A model generated the notes under the pieces. The model saw nothing but the letters and a program-made list of their open reading frames with translations, searched no databases and had not been told where the DNA came from. Of a stretch of DNA of 64,000 nucleotides, positions 1 through 10,900 are shown in pieces. This DNA is from Sphingomonas sp. LY54 (GTDB lineage Bacteria; Pseudomonadota; Alphaproteobacteria; Sphingomonadales; Sphingomonadaceae): assembly GCF_035594035.1 (NCBI RefSeq), contig NZ_CP141588.1, forward strand, positions 2,696,501 through 2,760,500, read 5' to 3'. Position 1 is the stretch's first letter; each line of letters opens with the position of its first letter. The position numbers and the translations under genes are program-made.

Positions 1-23
1 GCTCTCGGTCCGTCGAATTCGCG

Positions 24-49
24 GGAACGGCCGCGACGACGGAGCCGTT
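24..49 (+). promoter_or_regulatory. EcfG-type (general stress response) promoter
   Basis: GGAAC at 24-28 and CGTT at 46-49 are separated by 17 bases. This matches the alphaproteobacterial sigma-EcfG consensus (GGAAC, 16-17 bases, CGTT). It lies about 30 bases upstream of the start of the Gln/Gly-rich protein gene and in the right orientation. The match is read directly; its activity is inferred. Confidence 0.7.
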
Positions 50-78
50 TCAAGCTTCTCTCACCAAGGAGGATGTAA

Positions 79-606
79 ATGGCCATTCAAAGCGATAGCG
101 ACCGCGGTAAGGAAGACGAAGGTCTCAGCGGCAGCGAACTCCAGCAATCCCAGTCCGGCGGCGGCAGCGGCGAGTTCGGCGGCAACCGCGACCAGCAGCA
201 GCGTGGCCAAAGCACCGGCGACGAGCAGATGGGCGGCGGTGCGACGGGCAGCGGTTCCGCGGGCAGCGACATGAACCAGAGCCGCGGCGAACGCTATGAC
301 GAGGAGCAGGGCGGCGGTCGCGACAGCGAAAGCGTCAGCAGTGAGGACGGCAACTGGGACCAGCAGCAGGGCAATATGGACCGCGAGGGCCCGATGGGCG
401 GCCGCCAGTCCGAAGACAGCGAATGGGACCGGGAGCAGGGCAACATGGATCGCGACCGCCAGCAGGGTGGCGACCAGAGCGGCGCGGATCGCGAGCAGCA
501 GCAGGGCGGCAGCGGCATGGATCGCCAGCAAGGCGGCGGCTCCGACCTCGAGCGCGACCAGCGTGCTCATCAGGATCGCGGCCAGAGCGAGATCGACCGC
601 GACTGA
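79..606 (+). CDS. Hydrophilic Gln/Gly/Asp-rich low-complexity protein, probable stress protein
   Basis: This 175-residue protein is almost wholly composed of Q, G, D, S, R, E and N. It has no hydrophobic core, signal peptide or membrane segment. The second half repeats short units of the type QQGNMDR and DRQQGG, so it is expected to be disordered (hydrophilin-like). The ATG has a strong AAGGAGG site 7 bases upstream, which fixes the start. An EcfG-type promoter at 24-49 and a hairpin terminator at 630-662 make it a single-gene unit. I do not recognise a named family. A desiccation or osmotic protectant role is inference from composition and promoter only. Confidence 0.8.
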   Translation: MAIQSDSDRGKEDEGLSGSELQQSQSGGGSGEFGGNRDQQQRGQSTGDEQMGGGATGSGSAGSDMNQSRGERYDEEQGGGRDSESVSSEDGNWDQQQGNMDREGPMGGRQSEDSEWDREQGNMDRDRQQGGDQSGADREQQQGGSGMDRQQGGGSDLERDQRAHQDRGQSEIDRD

Positions 607-629
607 TCGCTGGATTGGCGGATGGCAGG

Positions 630-662
630 AGGCCCGTCTCTCTCTCTCGAGGCGGGCCTTTC
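630..662 (+). terminator. Rho-independent terminator
   Basis: An 11-bp stem (AGGCCCGTCTC at 630-640 with GAGGCGGGCCT at 649-659, one G-T pair) is followed by a short T run. It closes the transcript of the 79-606 gene. Confidence 0.75.
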
Positions 663-675
663 CGTATCGGCAAAA

Positions 676-700
676 GGAACTGTTCGCCGGCGCGCACGTC
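676..700 (+). promoter_or_regulatory. Possible EcfG-type promoter
   Basis: GGAAC at 676-680 is followed after 16 bases by CGTC at 697-700. The -35 element is perfect and the -10 has one mismatch to CGTT. It sits 35 bases upstream of the start at 736, directly after the previous gene's terminator. It is weaker than the site at 24-49. Confidence 0.45.
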
Positions 701-735
701 TGTTACGCATAAGTTATGACGGCTGGAGATTGCGA

Positions 736-1335
736 ATGGCAAAGAACAAGTCGAACGATGCGGGTGGAAAGAAGGACGCAGGTTCTGCGGCATCGGACAA
801 ATATGCGAAGGCGCTTCGGGACGCCGGCCAAAAGGCCGCCGAACTCGCCCAGAATCCGGTAGCGCGCAGCATGCTGGCGGCAGGTCTTGTCGCCGCTGCG
901 GCAGCGCTGACCGCCAACCAGAAGGTGCGTTCCAACACGCGCAAGGCGATGCAGGACGCCGCCGACAATGCCGAGGCGGCTGCCGATACGGCCAGCAAGG
1001 TCGGCGCCGCGATCGTGACTGCGGCGACCGACGCGGTTCGCAAGATGATGGGCAGCGAGCGCCGCGATCCGGCCAGCACGCCCGGTCCCGATACACCGCT
1101 CCGTCGCAGCAGCGATGCGTCGGCGGCAAAGACGGCCAAGCCCAAAACCAAGCCTGCCGCTGCCAAGAGCCGCAGCACCAAGGCTGGGACCGCCAAGCCC
1201 GCCGCGAAGAAAGCGTCGGCTCCGCGTGCAAAGGCGGCTTCGACCGGTTCGACTGCGGCCGCGCCCAAGGCGAAGAGCGGGACCAAGGCCCGCAAGAGCC
1301 CGGCCAAGAAAGCTGGTGCGCCTGCCACGAGCTGA
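736..1335 (+). CDS. Histone H1-like protein with Ala/Lys/Pro-rich C-terminal tail
   Basis: The 199-residue protein has an Ala-rich amphipathic N-terminal half that contains one short hydrophobic stretch near residues 50-65 (MLAAGLVAAAAAL). The C-terminal half (about 125-199) consists of AKP, AAKK and TKAG-type units, like the tails of eukaryotic H1 and bacterial H1-like proteins. Such tails bind DNA or other polyanions non-specifically. The start was set at the ATG at 736 rather than upstream alternatives because those would run through the preceding terminator. A possible EcfG promoter lies at 676-700. Nucleoid binding is inferred; the hydrophobic stretch could instead suggest membrane association. 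Confidence 0.7.
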   Translation: MAKNKSNDAGGKKDAGSAASDKYAKALRDAGQKAAELAQNPVARSMLAAGLVAAAAALTANQKVRSNTRKAMQDAADNAEAAADTASKVGAAIVTAATDAVRKMMGSERRDPASTPGPDTPLRRSSDASAAKTAKPKTKPAAAKSRSTKAGTAKPAAKKASAPRAKAASTGSTAAAPKAKSGTKARKSPAKKAGAPATS

Positions 1336-1374
1336 GACGGTCGGCTTTCTTACCGGCATGTAAGGCCATAAAAA

Positions 1375-1405
1375 ACGGGGCGCCCAATGGGCGCCCCGTT
1401 CTCAT
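1375..1405 (-). terminator. Bidirectional terminator
   Basis: A perfect 11-bp stem, ACGGGGCGCCC (1375-1385) with its complement at 1389-1399, has a three-base loop. On the minus strand it is followed by six T; on the plus strand by a T-rich stretch. It lies between two convergent genes and serves both. Confidence 0.85.
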
Positions 1406-1424
1406 TTACGGCTGATTGCTCAGC

Positions 1425-1733
1425 TTAGCGGCAGCGACGGCTGCCGCTGTTGCGGTCGACCTCGCGGCCGATCAGCGCGCCTGCGGCGGCGCCGAGGATG
1501 GTACCGGTGGCGCGCTCGCCGCGGGTGTCGATCGCCCGGCCGGCGAGGGCGCCGGCTGCACCGCCGACGATCAGGCCGGTCGTGCCGTTCTTCTTCTTGC
1601 AATAGACGCGCCCGTCGCTGCCGCGCCAGGTCTTGCCCTTGTAATAGCCGTCGCGGGCCATCGCAGGCGTGGAGACCACCATTGTGGGCATCACGAGGGA
1701 CGCAGCGGCGAGGGCGAGGGTGACTTTACGCAT
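1425..1733 (-). CDS. Glycine-zipper 2TM-domain envelope protein
   Basis: This 102-residue protein starts with a clear Sec signal peptide (MRKVTLALAAASL to cleavage near STPAMA). A short basic/Cys segment follows, then a Gly-rich repeated segment (LIVGGAAGALAGRAID and TILGAAAGALIGREVD), which is the glycine-zipper 2TM pattern of SlyB/Rick17kDa-like surface proteins. No lipobox cysteine is seen. AAGGA lies 7 bases before the ATG at 1733, so a longer in-frame TTG start is rejected. Location is probably the cell envelope; its exact function is unknown. It ends at the shared terminator. Confidence 0.8.
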   Translation of the reverse strand: MRKVTLALAAASLVMPTMVVSTPAMARDGYYKGKTWRGSDGRVYCKKKNGTTGLIVGGAAGALAGRAIDTRGERATGTILGAAAGALIGREVDRNSGSRRCR

Positions 1734-1897
1734 GACACAGTCCTTCAATCATTAACGCAGTGGAACAACGCCGCCATGATTGCAGGGGTTTCATTAACCT
1801 AAAACAACGAGCGCGCCCTTCCGCGACGAACGGCCGCCGAAGCAGGGCAAGGCCGTGCGACTGTGGTTTTCGGGCAACATGGTTAACGGCTCGGCGC

Positions 1898-4324
1898 CTA
1901 GTCGATGCGCATCGCCACTTCGGCCAGCGCCCCGGCCTCGAGCAGCAGGCTGTCGTCGACACTGCCGGTGGCGGTGCGCTCGCGGCCGACGATGACGAGG
2001 ACGGGGACCGCCATCGGCGACACGCGTTCGAGCATGACGTGCAGCATCGTGTCGGCGGCGCGGTCGAGAAGGCGGGCGAGGCGGCCGACGTCGGTCATGC
2101 GCGTGCGGGCATCATCCCAGGCGGCTTTCAGCAGCAAATGGTCGGGCTCGTATCGGCGCAGCACGTCGTAGATGAGGTCGGTCGAAAAGGTGACCTGACG
2201 GCCGGACTTGCGCTTGCCGGGATGGTGGCGCTCGACGAGGCCGCCGATCACCGCCACCTCGCGGAAGGCGCGCTTCAACAGGCTCGATCCTTCGACCCAT
2301 TCGACGAATTCCTGCTCGAGGATGTCGGCGGAGAAGAGCGCGGCCGGATCGGTGATCGGCTCGAGCCCGTAGCAGGCGAGGGCGTAATCGTTGGAGACGA
2401 AGCCGAGCGGCTTCAGCCCGGCCTTCTCCATGCGCTTGGTGATCAGCATGCCGAGCGACTGGTGCGCGTTCCAGCCCTCGAAGCTGTAGGCGACCATGTA
2501 ATGCCGGCCTTCGTGCGGGAAGGTCTCAACCAGCAGTTCGTCCGGCGCGGGCAATGCGGAGCGATAAGCCTGGACCTGGAGCCAGTCGCGCACGTCGTCC
2601 GGGAAGCGCGGCCATTGCTCGCGGTCGTGGAGGAAGTGGCGGACGCGGTCGGCGAGGTTGGTGCTCATCGCCATGCGCGCGCCCATATAGGTCGGGATGC
2701 GGGCCGATTTGCTGCTCGCCTTCACCATCAGATCGGTGCCGTCGATCTTCTCGACCTCCAGCACCAGCCCGGCGAAATAGAAGGTGTCGCCGGGGCTGAG
2801 CGTCGCACCGAAGCCTTCCTCGACCGTGCCGAGCCGGCGGCCGTTGCGGAAGCGGACGTCGAGCAAGGGCGCGTCGACGATGATGCCGGCATTCATCCGG
2901 TGCTGCTGGATGAAGCGCGGGTGCGAGACGCGCCACGTGCCGTCCGGATCGCGCGTCAGTCGCTTGAACCGGTCATAGGCGCGCAGGCTGTAGCCGCCAT
3001 TCTCGATGTAGGCGAGGACGCTGCGGAACAGCTCCTCGGTGAGGCCGGCATAAGGCGCGGCGGAGCGTATCTCGGCCAGCATCTCGTCCTCGTGGAACGG
3101 GGCGGCGCAGGCGGCGGCCATGACGTGCTGGGCCAGCACGTCGAGCGTGCCGGGGCGGAAGATCTCGGGGTCGAGCTCCCGGTTCTCGATCGCGTCCAGC
3201 GCCGCGCGCGCCTCGAGATATTCGAAGCGGTTGCCGGGGACGAGGATCGCCTCGCTCGGCTCGTCGAGCCGGTGGTTGGCGCGGCCGATGCGCTGCAGCA
3301 GGCGCGACGAGCCCTTGGGCGCGCCCATCTGGATGACGAGGTCGACATTGCCCCAGTCGACTCCGAGATCGAGGCTGGCGGTGCAGACCAGGCCGCGCAG
3401 GCGGCCCTCGGCCATCGCATTCTCGACCTTGCGTCGCGCCTCGAGCGAGAGCGAGCCGTGGTGGACGCCGATCGGCAGATGCTGGTCGTTCACCGTCCAC
3501 AGATCCTGGAAGATGAGTTCGGCGAGGCTGCGCGTGTTGCAGAACACCAAAGTGGTCTTGTGCGCCTCGATCTCCTTCATCACCTGCTGCGCCGCCCAGC
3601 GGCCGCTATGGCCGGACCAGGGGATGCGCTCGTCCTCGGGCAGCAGGATGGCGATGTCGGCGTCGGCCCCGGGGTCGCCGACGACGAGATCGACTGTCTC
3701 GATATCGGCGTGCGGCGCGAGCCAGCCCTGATAGGCTTCGGGATCGGATACGGTGGCCGAGAGCGCGACGCGGCGCAGGGCAGGGGCCAGCGTCTGCAGC
3801 CGCGCCATGGCGAGGTTGAGCAGGTCGCCCCGCTTGCCGTTGGCGAAGGCGTGGACCTCGTCGACGACGATCGTCTTGAGGTTGGCGAACAGGAAGCGGC
3901 TGTCCTCGTGGCTCAGCAGCAGGCTCAGCGATTCCGGCGTCGTGAGCAGCATCTGCGGCGGCCGCACGCGCTGCCGCGCCTTGCGGTCGGCGGGCGTATC
4001 GCCGGTGCGGGTCTCGACGCGGATGTCGAGGCCCATCTCCTCGATCGGCGTCAACAGATTGCGCTGCACGTCCACCGCCAGCGCCTTGAGCGGCGAGACG
4101 TAGAGCGTGTGGAGTGTGTCGACCGGCGCCTCGACCAGATCGGCCAGCGAAGCGAGGAAGCCGGCCAAAGTCTTGCCGGCGCCGGTGGGCGCGACCAGCA
4201 AGGCGTTACGCCCGGCACGGGCGGCGACCAGCATCTCCATTTGGTGACGGCGCGGCGCCCACCCCTTGGCCGCGAACCATTGCGTGATGACGGGGGGAAG
4301 CGCGCCCGGCTCCGTCATCAGCAT
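1898..4324 (-). CDS. Ligase-associated DNA damage response DEXH-box helicase (Lhr-like)
   Basis: The 808-residue SF2 helicase carries Walker A APTGAGKT at 45-52, DEVH at 155-158, motif III LSAT near 189 and a motif VI QRIGRAN near 345. A long Lhr-type C-terminal region with a winged-helix part follows. Length and composition match the bacterial Lhr-like helicase family linked to ATP-dependent DNA ligase and an MBL-fold exonuclease. The gene for that exonuclease is divergent at 4605. The start lies 12 bases after the stop of a small membrane protein gene at 4337, suggesting co-transcription. The partner ligase and phosphoesterase are not in the window. ATP-driven unwinding during repair is family knowledge. 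Confidence 0.93.
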   Translation of the reverse strand: MLMTEPGALPPVITQWFAAKGWAPRRHQMEMLVAARAGRNALLVAPTGAGKTLAGFLASLADLVEAPVDTLHTLYVSPLKALAVDVQRNLLTPIEEMGLDIRVETRTGDTPADRKARQRVRPPQMLLTTPESLSLLLSHEDSRFLFANLKTIVVDEVHAFANGKRGDLLNLAMARLQTLAPALRRVALSATVSDPEAYQGWLAPHADIETVDLVVGDPGADADIAILLPEDERIPWSGHSGRWAAQQVMKEIEAHKTTLVFCNTRSLAELIFQDLWTVNDQHLPIGVHHGSLSLEARRKVENAMAEGRLRGLVCTASLDLGVDWGNVDLVIQMGAPKGSSRLLQRIGRANHRLDEPSEAILVPGNRFEYLEARAALDAIENRELDPEIFRPGTLDVLAQHVMAAACAAPFHEDEMLAEIRSAAPYAGLTEELFRSVLAYIENGGYSLRAYDRFKRLTRDPDGTWRVSHPRFIQQHRMNAGIIVDAPLLDVRFRNGRRLGTVEEGFGATLSPGDTFYFAGLVLEVEKIDGTDLMVKASSKSARIPTYMGARMAMSTNLADRVRHFLHDREQWPRFPDDVRDWLQVQAYRSALPAPDELLVETFPHEGRHYMVAYSFEGWNAHQSLGMLITKRMEKAGLKPLGFVSNDYALACYGLEPITDPAALFSADILEQEFVEWVEGSSLLKRAFREVAVIGGLVERHHPGKRKSGRQVTFSTDLIYDVLRRYEPDHLLLKAAWDDARTRMTDVGRLARLLDRAADTMLHVMLERVSPMAVPVLVIVGRERTATGSVDDSLLLEAGALAEVAMRID

Positions 4325-4336
4325 GGGCGCGCCGGG

Positions 4337-4534
4337 TCAGGGCACACGGTCGTCCTCGCCGCGATGGGCGGCATTTTCCTGACGGTAAAGCTCGTGCGTC
4401 GCGTCTTCGGTGCGCTCGATGTCGCGCGGCTTGGCCTTGCGGTTCCTGAGCAAGGCCCAGAGCAGAACCGCGGCCAGGACCAGCGGCCCGACGATGTTCA
4501 TGATGGCCCAAAGGCCTCCGGAGGGGCTGTCCAT
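4337..4534 (-). CDS. Small single-pass membrane protein
   Basis: The 65-residue protein has one hydrophobic helix at about residues 9-29 followed by a positively charged RNRKAKPRD stretch and an acidic tail, predicting a cytoplasmic C-terminus. AAGGAGAG lies 8 bases before the ATG at 4534. Earlier in-frame starts would extend into the divergent promoter and are rejected. It is the first gene of a likely operon with the helicase. I do not recognise a family; a link to DNA repair is suggested only by position. Confidence 0.7.
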   Translation of the reverse strand: MDSPSGGLWAIMNIVGPLVLAAVLLWALLRNRKAKPRDIERTEDATHELYRQENAAHRGEDDRVP

Positions 4535-4593
4535 GCTGTCTTCTCTCCTTCCTGGCTCGGCGGCTCCGTGGAACCGACGCGCATGTTCGCCCA

Positions 4594-4599
4594 TATAGT
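4594..4599 (+). promoter_or_regulatory. -10 element (TATAGT), probable leaderless start
   Basis: TATAGT ends only five bases before the ATG at 4605, and no Shine-Dalgarno sequence is present. Transcription would begin at or next to the start codon. A -35 hexamer is not convincing. Confidence 0.45.
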
Positions 4600-4604
4600 G
4601 ATTG

Positions 4605-8193
<3,589 letters not shown>

Positions 8194-8317
8194 GACATTG
8201 CCGCGGCAGGGCCTCGCCCGGCCGAAAGAACCGACTTGGACCGTCCGAGCCGCCGGACTCGCTCCGAACCCGCCTGCATGAGATAATCCCTTAGCGATCT
8301 CGTCGGCAGGGCTCCGG

Positions 8318-9682
8318 ATGGAAGCCAATTGGTACCTCCTCATCGCGTTGGCGCTGGCGGCGATCGTGCCGCTGGCGCTGATCGCCACCCGCCACGAGCT
8401 GCGCAGGGTGCGGCTGCGGCTGGTCGAGGAATTGCGATCGAGCCTGTTCAAGAACCAGCCCGACCTGCCGCAGCTCGAACTGGTCGCAGCCCGCTACCGC
8501 GCCACCAGCGACGAGGACGGCAAGACGCGGCAGGCTTTGCTGATGGTGTGGACCGGCGCCTTCTTCTTCTTCGCGGTGAGCGCGGTCGGCTTCATGCTTT
8601 TGCTCGTGCCGAGTGACTGGTTGCTGGCCGACCGTCCGGACTTCCCCAGGATCACCAACGCCTTCCTGTGGACCGAGGCAGATGCCACGCGCGAGGAACT
8701 TGGCCGCGTCGTGACGGTAGCCGGGCTGGCCTTCCTAGGCGGGTTCGTCTTCCAGCTGCGCTATCTGGTGCGCGCGACGCTCAACCAGGAATTGAGTGCG
8801 CTCGCATTCGTCCGCGCCGCGCTCCACATCCTCCAGGGCGTGATCGTCGCCTTGGTCACCTACCGGGTGATCGGCTTCGCGGTGAACGAGGGGGAGGCGG
8901 GGGCCTGGACCTTCGCCAGCGCGCTCGGCCTCGCCTTCATCGTCGGCTATTGGCCCAATCTCGGCCTAATGAAGCTCGCCAAGGCGCTGCGCGTCCAGAT
9001 CAAGCGGGTCGACGACCAGGCGATGAAGGATGCGCGGCTGGTGCCGCTGGACGTGATCGACGGGATCGACGCCGAGACCGCTTTCCGGCTCGAGGAAAGC
9101 AATCTGTTCGACGTCCAGAATCTGGCCACCGTCAATCCGATCGGCCTCTACGCCGAAACCCCGTTCGCGCTGCTCCAATGTTTCGACTGGGTGCTGCAGG
9201 CGCAGCTCTGCTCCAATGTCGGCCCGCGGGCCTTCGCCGAGCTCCGGAAGCACAAGATCCGCACCATCTTCGACCTCGAGCGGGCAGTGCTCGCCGAGGG
9301 CGCTCCGGCGCCCTATCTGATCGCGTTGGGCGGGGTGATATTTCACAATGCCAGCGCGGATTTCCGCGCCGGGCTCGGCCTCGTCCACAACGGCGGGGAC
9401 GAGGCATCGGTCGCCCCCGAGGTCCTGCGCCACGCCGTCGCGATCATGGCCGACGACCTCCATGTCCACCGCCTGCGTACCTTGTGGCGCGCGATGCTGC
9501 AGAGCACGGCCGGGATCGCGCCGGGGGAGCCGCCCTGGCTGTACCGGACCGGCCCGCTGCCTGGCGAGGGTGTGCGGCCTAGCGCGCCGGATCGGGACGG
9601 TGGGCGCGGTGAAGCCGCTTCACCGCCTCGACCGGAAGCGCCTCGATCCGGCCGCGATGACCTTCCGTCGTCTCCGCCTTGA
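8318..9682 (+). CDS. Multi-pass membrane protein of unknown function
   Basis: The 454-residue protein has an N-terminal helix (4-24), further hydrophobic segments near 80-100, 140-160, 170-190 and 200-220, and a soluble C-terminal half. That half contains a stretch around residues 300-325 (SNVGPRAFAELRKHKIRT) that resembles a helix-hairpin-helix element, and it ends in a Pro/Arg/Asp-rich tail. I do not recognise the family. The last about 100 bases overlap the end of the convergent P1 peptidase gene, so the tail's coding sequence is shared in antisense. It lies 124 bases downstream of gyrB with its own start at a GGCTCCGG-preceded ATG. Confidence 0.75.
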   Translation: MEANWYLLIALALAAIVPLALIATRHELRRVRLRLVEELRSSLFKNQPDLPQLELVAARYRATSDEDGKTRQALLMVWTGAFFFFAVSAVGFMLLLVPSDWLLADRPDFPRITNAFLWTEADATREELGRVVTVAGLAFLGGFVFQLRYLVRATLNQELSALAFVRAALHILQGVIVALVTYRVIGFAVNEGEAGAWTFASALGLAFIVGYWPNLGLMKLAKALRVQIKRVDDQAMKDARLVPLDVIDGIDAETAFRLEESNLFDVQNLATVNPIGLYAETPFALLQCFDWVLQAQLCSNVGPRAFAELRKHKIRTIFDLERAVLAEGAPAPYLIALGGVIFHNASADFRAGLGLVHNGGDEASVAPEVLRHAVAIMADDLHVHRLRTLWRAMLQSTAGIAPGEPPWLYRTGPLPGEGVRPSAPDRDGGRGEAASPPRPEAPRSGRDDLPSSPP

Positions 9683-10703
9683 ACAATGAGTTCAGCACCG
9701 CTTCCTCGGTCGCCTCGACGACCGCCTGGAAGAGCGGCGACGCCGCTTCGTTGGGAAGGTCGGTGATGGTCGCTGCGGCGTCGCGCCGTTCGCGCGTGCG
9801 GCGGACGGCCGGACTGGTCGAGAAGGCGACCGCATAATCGCCCGAGCCGTTGGTCATCGGCGATCCGGTGCGCCCGATGCCGAGGAAGGCGCGCGATGCG
9901 AGCCGCTTCAGATTGCGGTCGGAAAGGGGCGCATCGGTGGCGATGACGATGATCACCGAGCCATCGCCCGAGCCCGAGGAGAGCTCGTCTTTCAGATAAT
10001 ATTGGTCGAGGGCTTCGCCGACGCGCGCCCCATCCACGCTCAGCACGCCGCCATAATTGCTCTGCACGAGGACACCGATTGTATAGCCGCCGAGCCGGGC
10101 GGGGAGACGGCGCGAGCTGGTGCCGATGCCGCCCTTCCAGCTGAAGGCGACGGTGCCGGTGCCGGCGCCGACCGCGCCCTCCGCGACCGGGCCCTCGCGC
10201 GCTGCGGCGATCGCCTTCAGGCCATGCTCCTTGGCGACGCGACGGGCGCGGATGTCGTTGAGATAGCCGTCATTGGTCTCGCCCACGACCGCATTCACCG
10301 ACCGCACTTCCCCGTTGCCCGGCTGGCGCAGGGTCCAGTCGATGGCGGCGGCGGCCGCTTCGGGAACCGACAGAGTGTTGGTGAGCAGGATCGGGCTCTC
10401 GATCTCGCCCAGTTCCTCGATCTGGGTCGAGCCCATGAACTTGCCATAGCCGTTGCCGACCGCGAAGCCAGCCGGGACCTTGTCCTGGTAGAGGTTGCCG
10501 CCATGGGGAAGCACCGCGGTGACTCCGGTGCGCACAGTCTTACCCTCGCGCAACGTGACCTGACCGACGCGGACGCCGGGCACGTCGGTGATGGCGTTGA
10601 GCGGGCCGGTCGGCAGGATGCCGACGGCGATCCCCGCCTCGCGGGCGCGCGGACGGGTCTCGGCCGGCGTGGCGACGGCCGCTCCCGCCATGGCAAGCAT
10701 CAT
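9579..10703 (-). CDS. P1 family (DmpA-type) N-terminal nucleophile aminopeptidase
   Basis: The 374-residue protein is an autoprocessing DmpA/BapA-family peptidase. Conserved parts are ITDVPGVRVG (38-47), KGGIGTSSR (190-198) and GDGSVIIVIATDAPL (246-260). In the family, cleavage before the Ser (here Gly248-Ser249) frees the catalytic Ser as the new N-terminus. A short hydrophobic leader (MLAMAGAAVA) suggests export. The ATG overlaps the upstream ybdD stop as TGATG, implying translational coupling. A TTG at 10712 behind GGGAGG is the alternative start and gives a longer leader. Family members release N-terminal L- or D-amino acids or beta-peptide residues. It is third in an operon with cstA and ybdD. 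Confidence 0.88.
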   Translation of the reverse strand: MMLAMAGAAVATPAETRPRAREAGIAVGILPTGPLNAITDVPGVRVGQVTLREGKTVRTGVTAVLPHGGNLYQDKVPAGFAVGNGYGKFMGSTQIEELGEIESPILLTNTLSVPEAAAAAIDWTLRQPGNGEVRSVNAVVGETNDGYLNDIRARRVAKEHGLKAIAAAREGPVAEGAVGAGTGTVAFSWKGGIGTSSRRLPARLGGYTIGVLVQSNYGGVLSVDGARVGEALDQYYLKDELSSGSGDGSVIIVIATDAPLSDRNLKRLASRAFLGIGRTGSPMTNGSGDYAVAFSTSPAVRRTRERRDAAATITDLPNEAASPLFQAVVEATEEAVLNSLFKAETTEGHRGRIEALPVEAVKRLHRAHRPDPAR

Positions 10704-10900
10704 CAACAGCAACGATTGATCCTCCCGGCTCCTCCGCCGAAACGACGGTCGGTCGCGGCGCGATAGAATTGGTCTCGGTCCATCACCGGCTCGCCCGGAT
10801 GATCGGCGGCGCGGTGCGCGCGATAGGTGTCGTAATCGGGCACGCCGACCATCAGGTGCACGGTCCGCACCACCTGCTTCCACGCTTCACGCCAAGGCAT
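10703..10900 (-). CDS. ybdD: YbdD/YjiX family protein (DUF466)
   Basis: The 65-residue protein has the family pattern: an N-terminal WREAWK...VRTVHLMVGVPDYDTY segment, HPGEPVMDRDQFY, and a C-terminal RFGGG...RCC. YbdD/YjiX proteins are small cytosolic partners of CstA-type transporters and are needed for their function in enterobacteria. The start at 10900 overlaps cstA by 14 bases and its stop overlaps the peptidase start, giving a tightly coupled three-gene operon. Longer upstream starts lie inside cstA and are rejected. Confidence 0.9.
   Translation of the reverse strand: MPWREAWKQVVRTVHLMVGVPDYDTYRAHRAADHPGEPVMDRDQFYRAATDRRFGGGAGRINRCC

Noticed and set aside
622..735. Longer N-terminus for the H1-like protein
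   Set aside because: It would include the terminator hairpin at 630-662 in the coding sequence; the ATG at 736 fits the composition change.
335..1405. 356-codon minus-strand frame over the H1-like gene
   Set aside because: It would cross two terminators and the EcfG-like promoter, has an Arg/Pro/Ser-rich product and no start signal.
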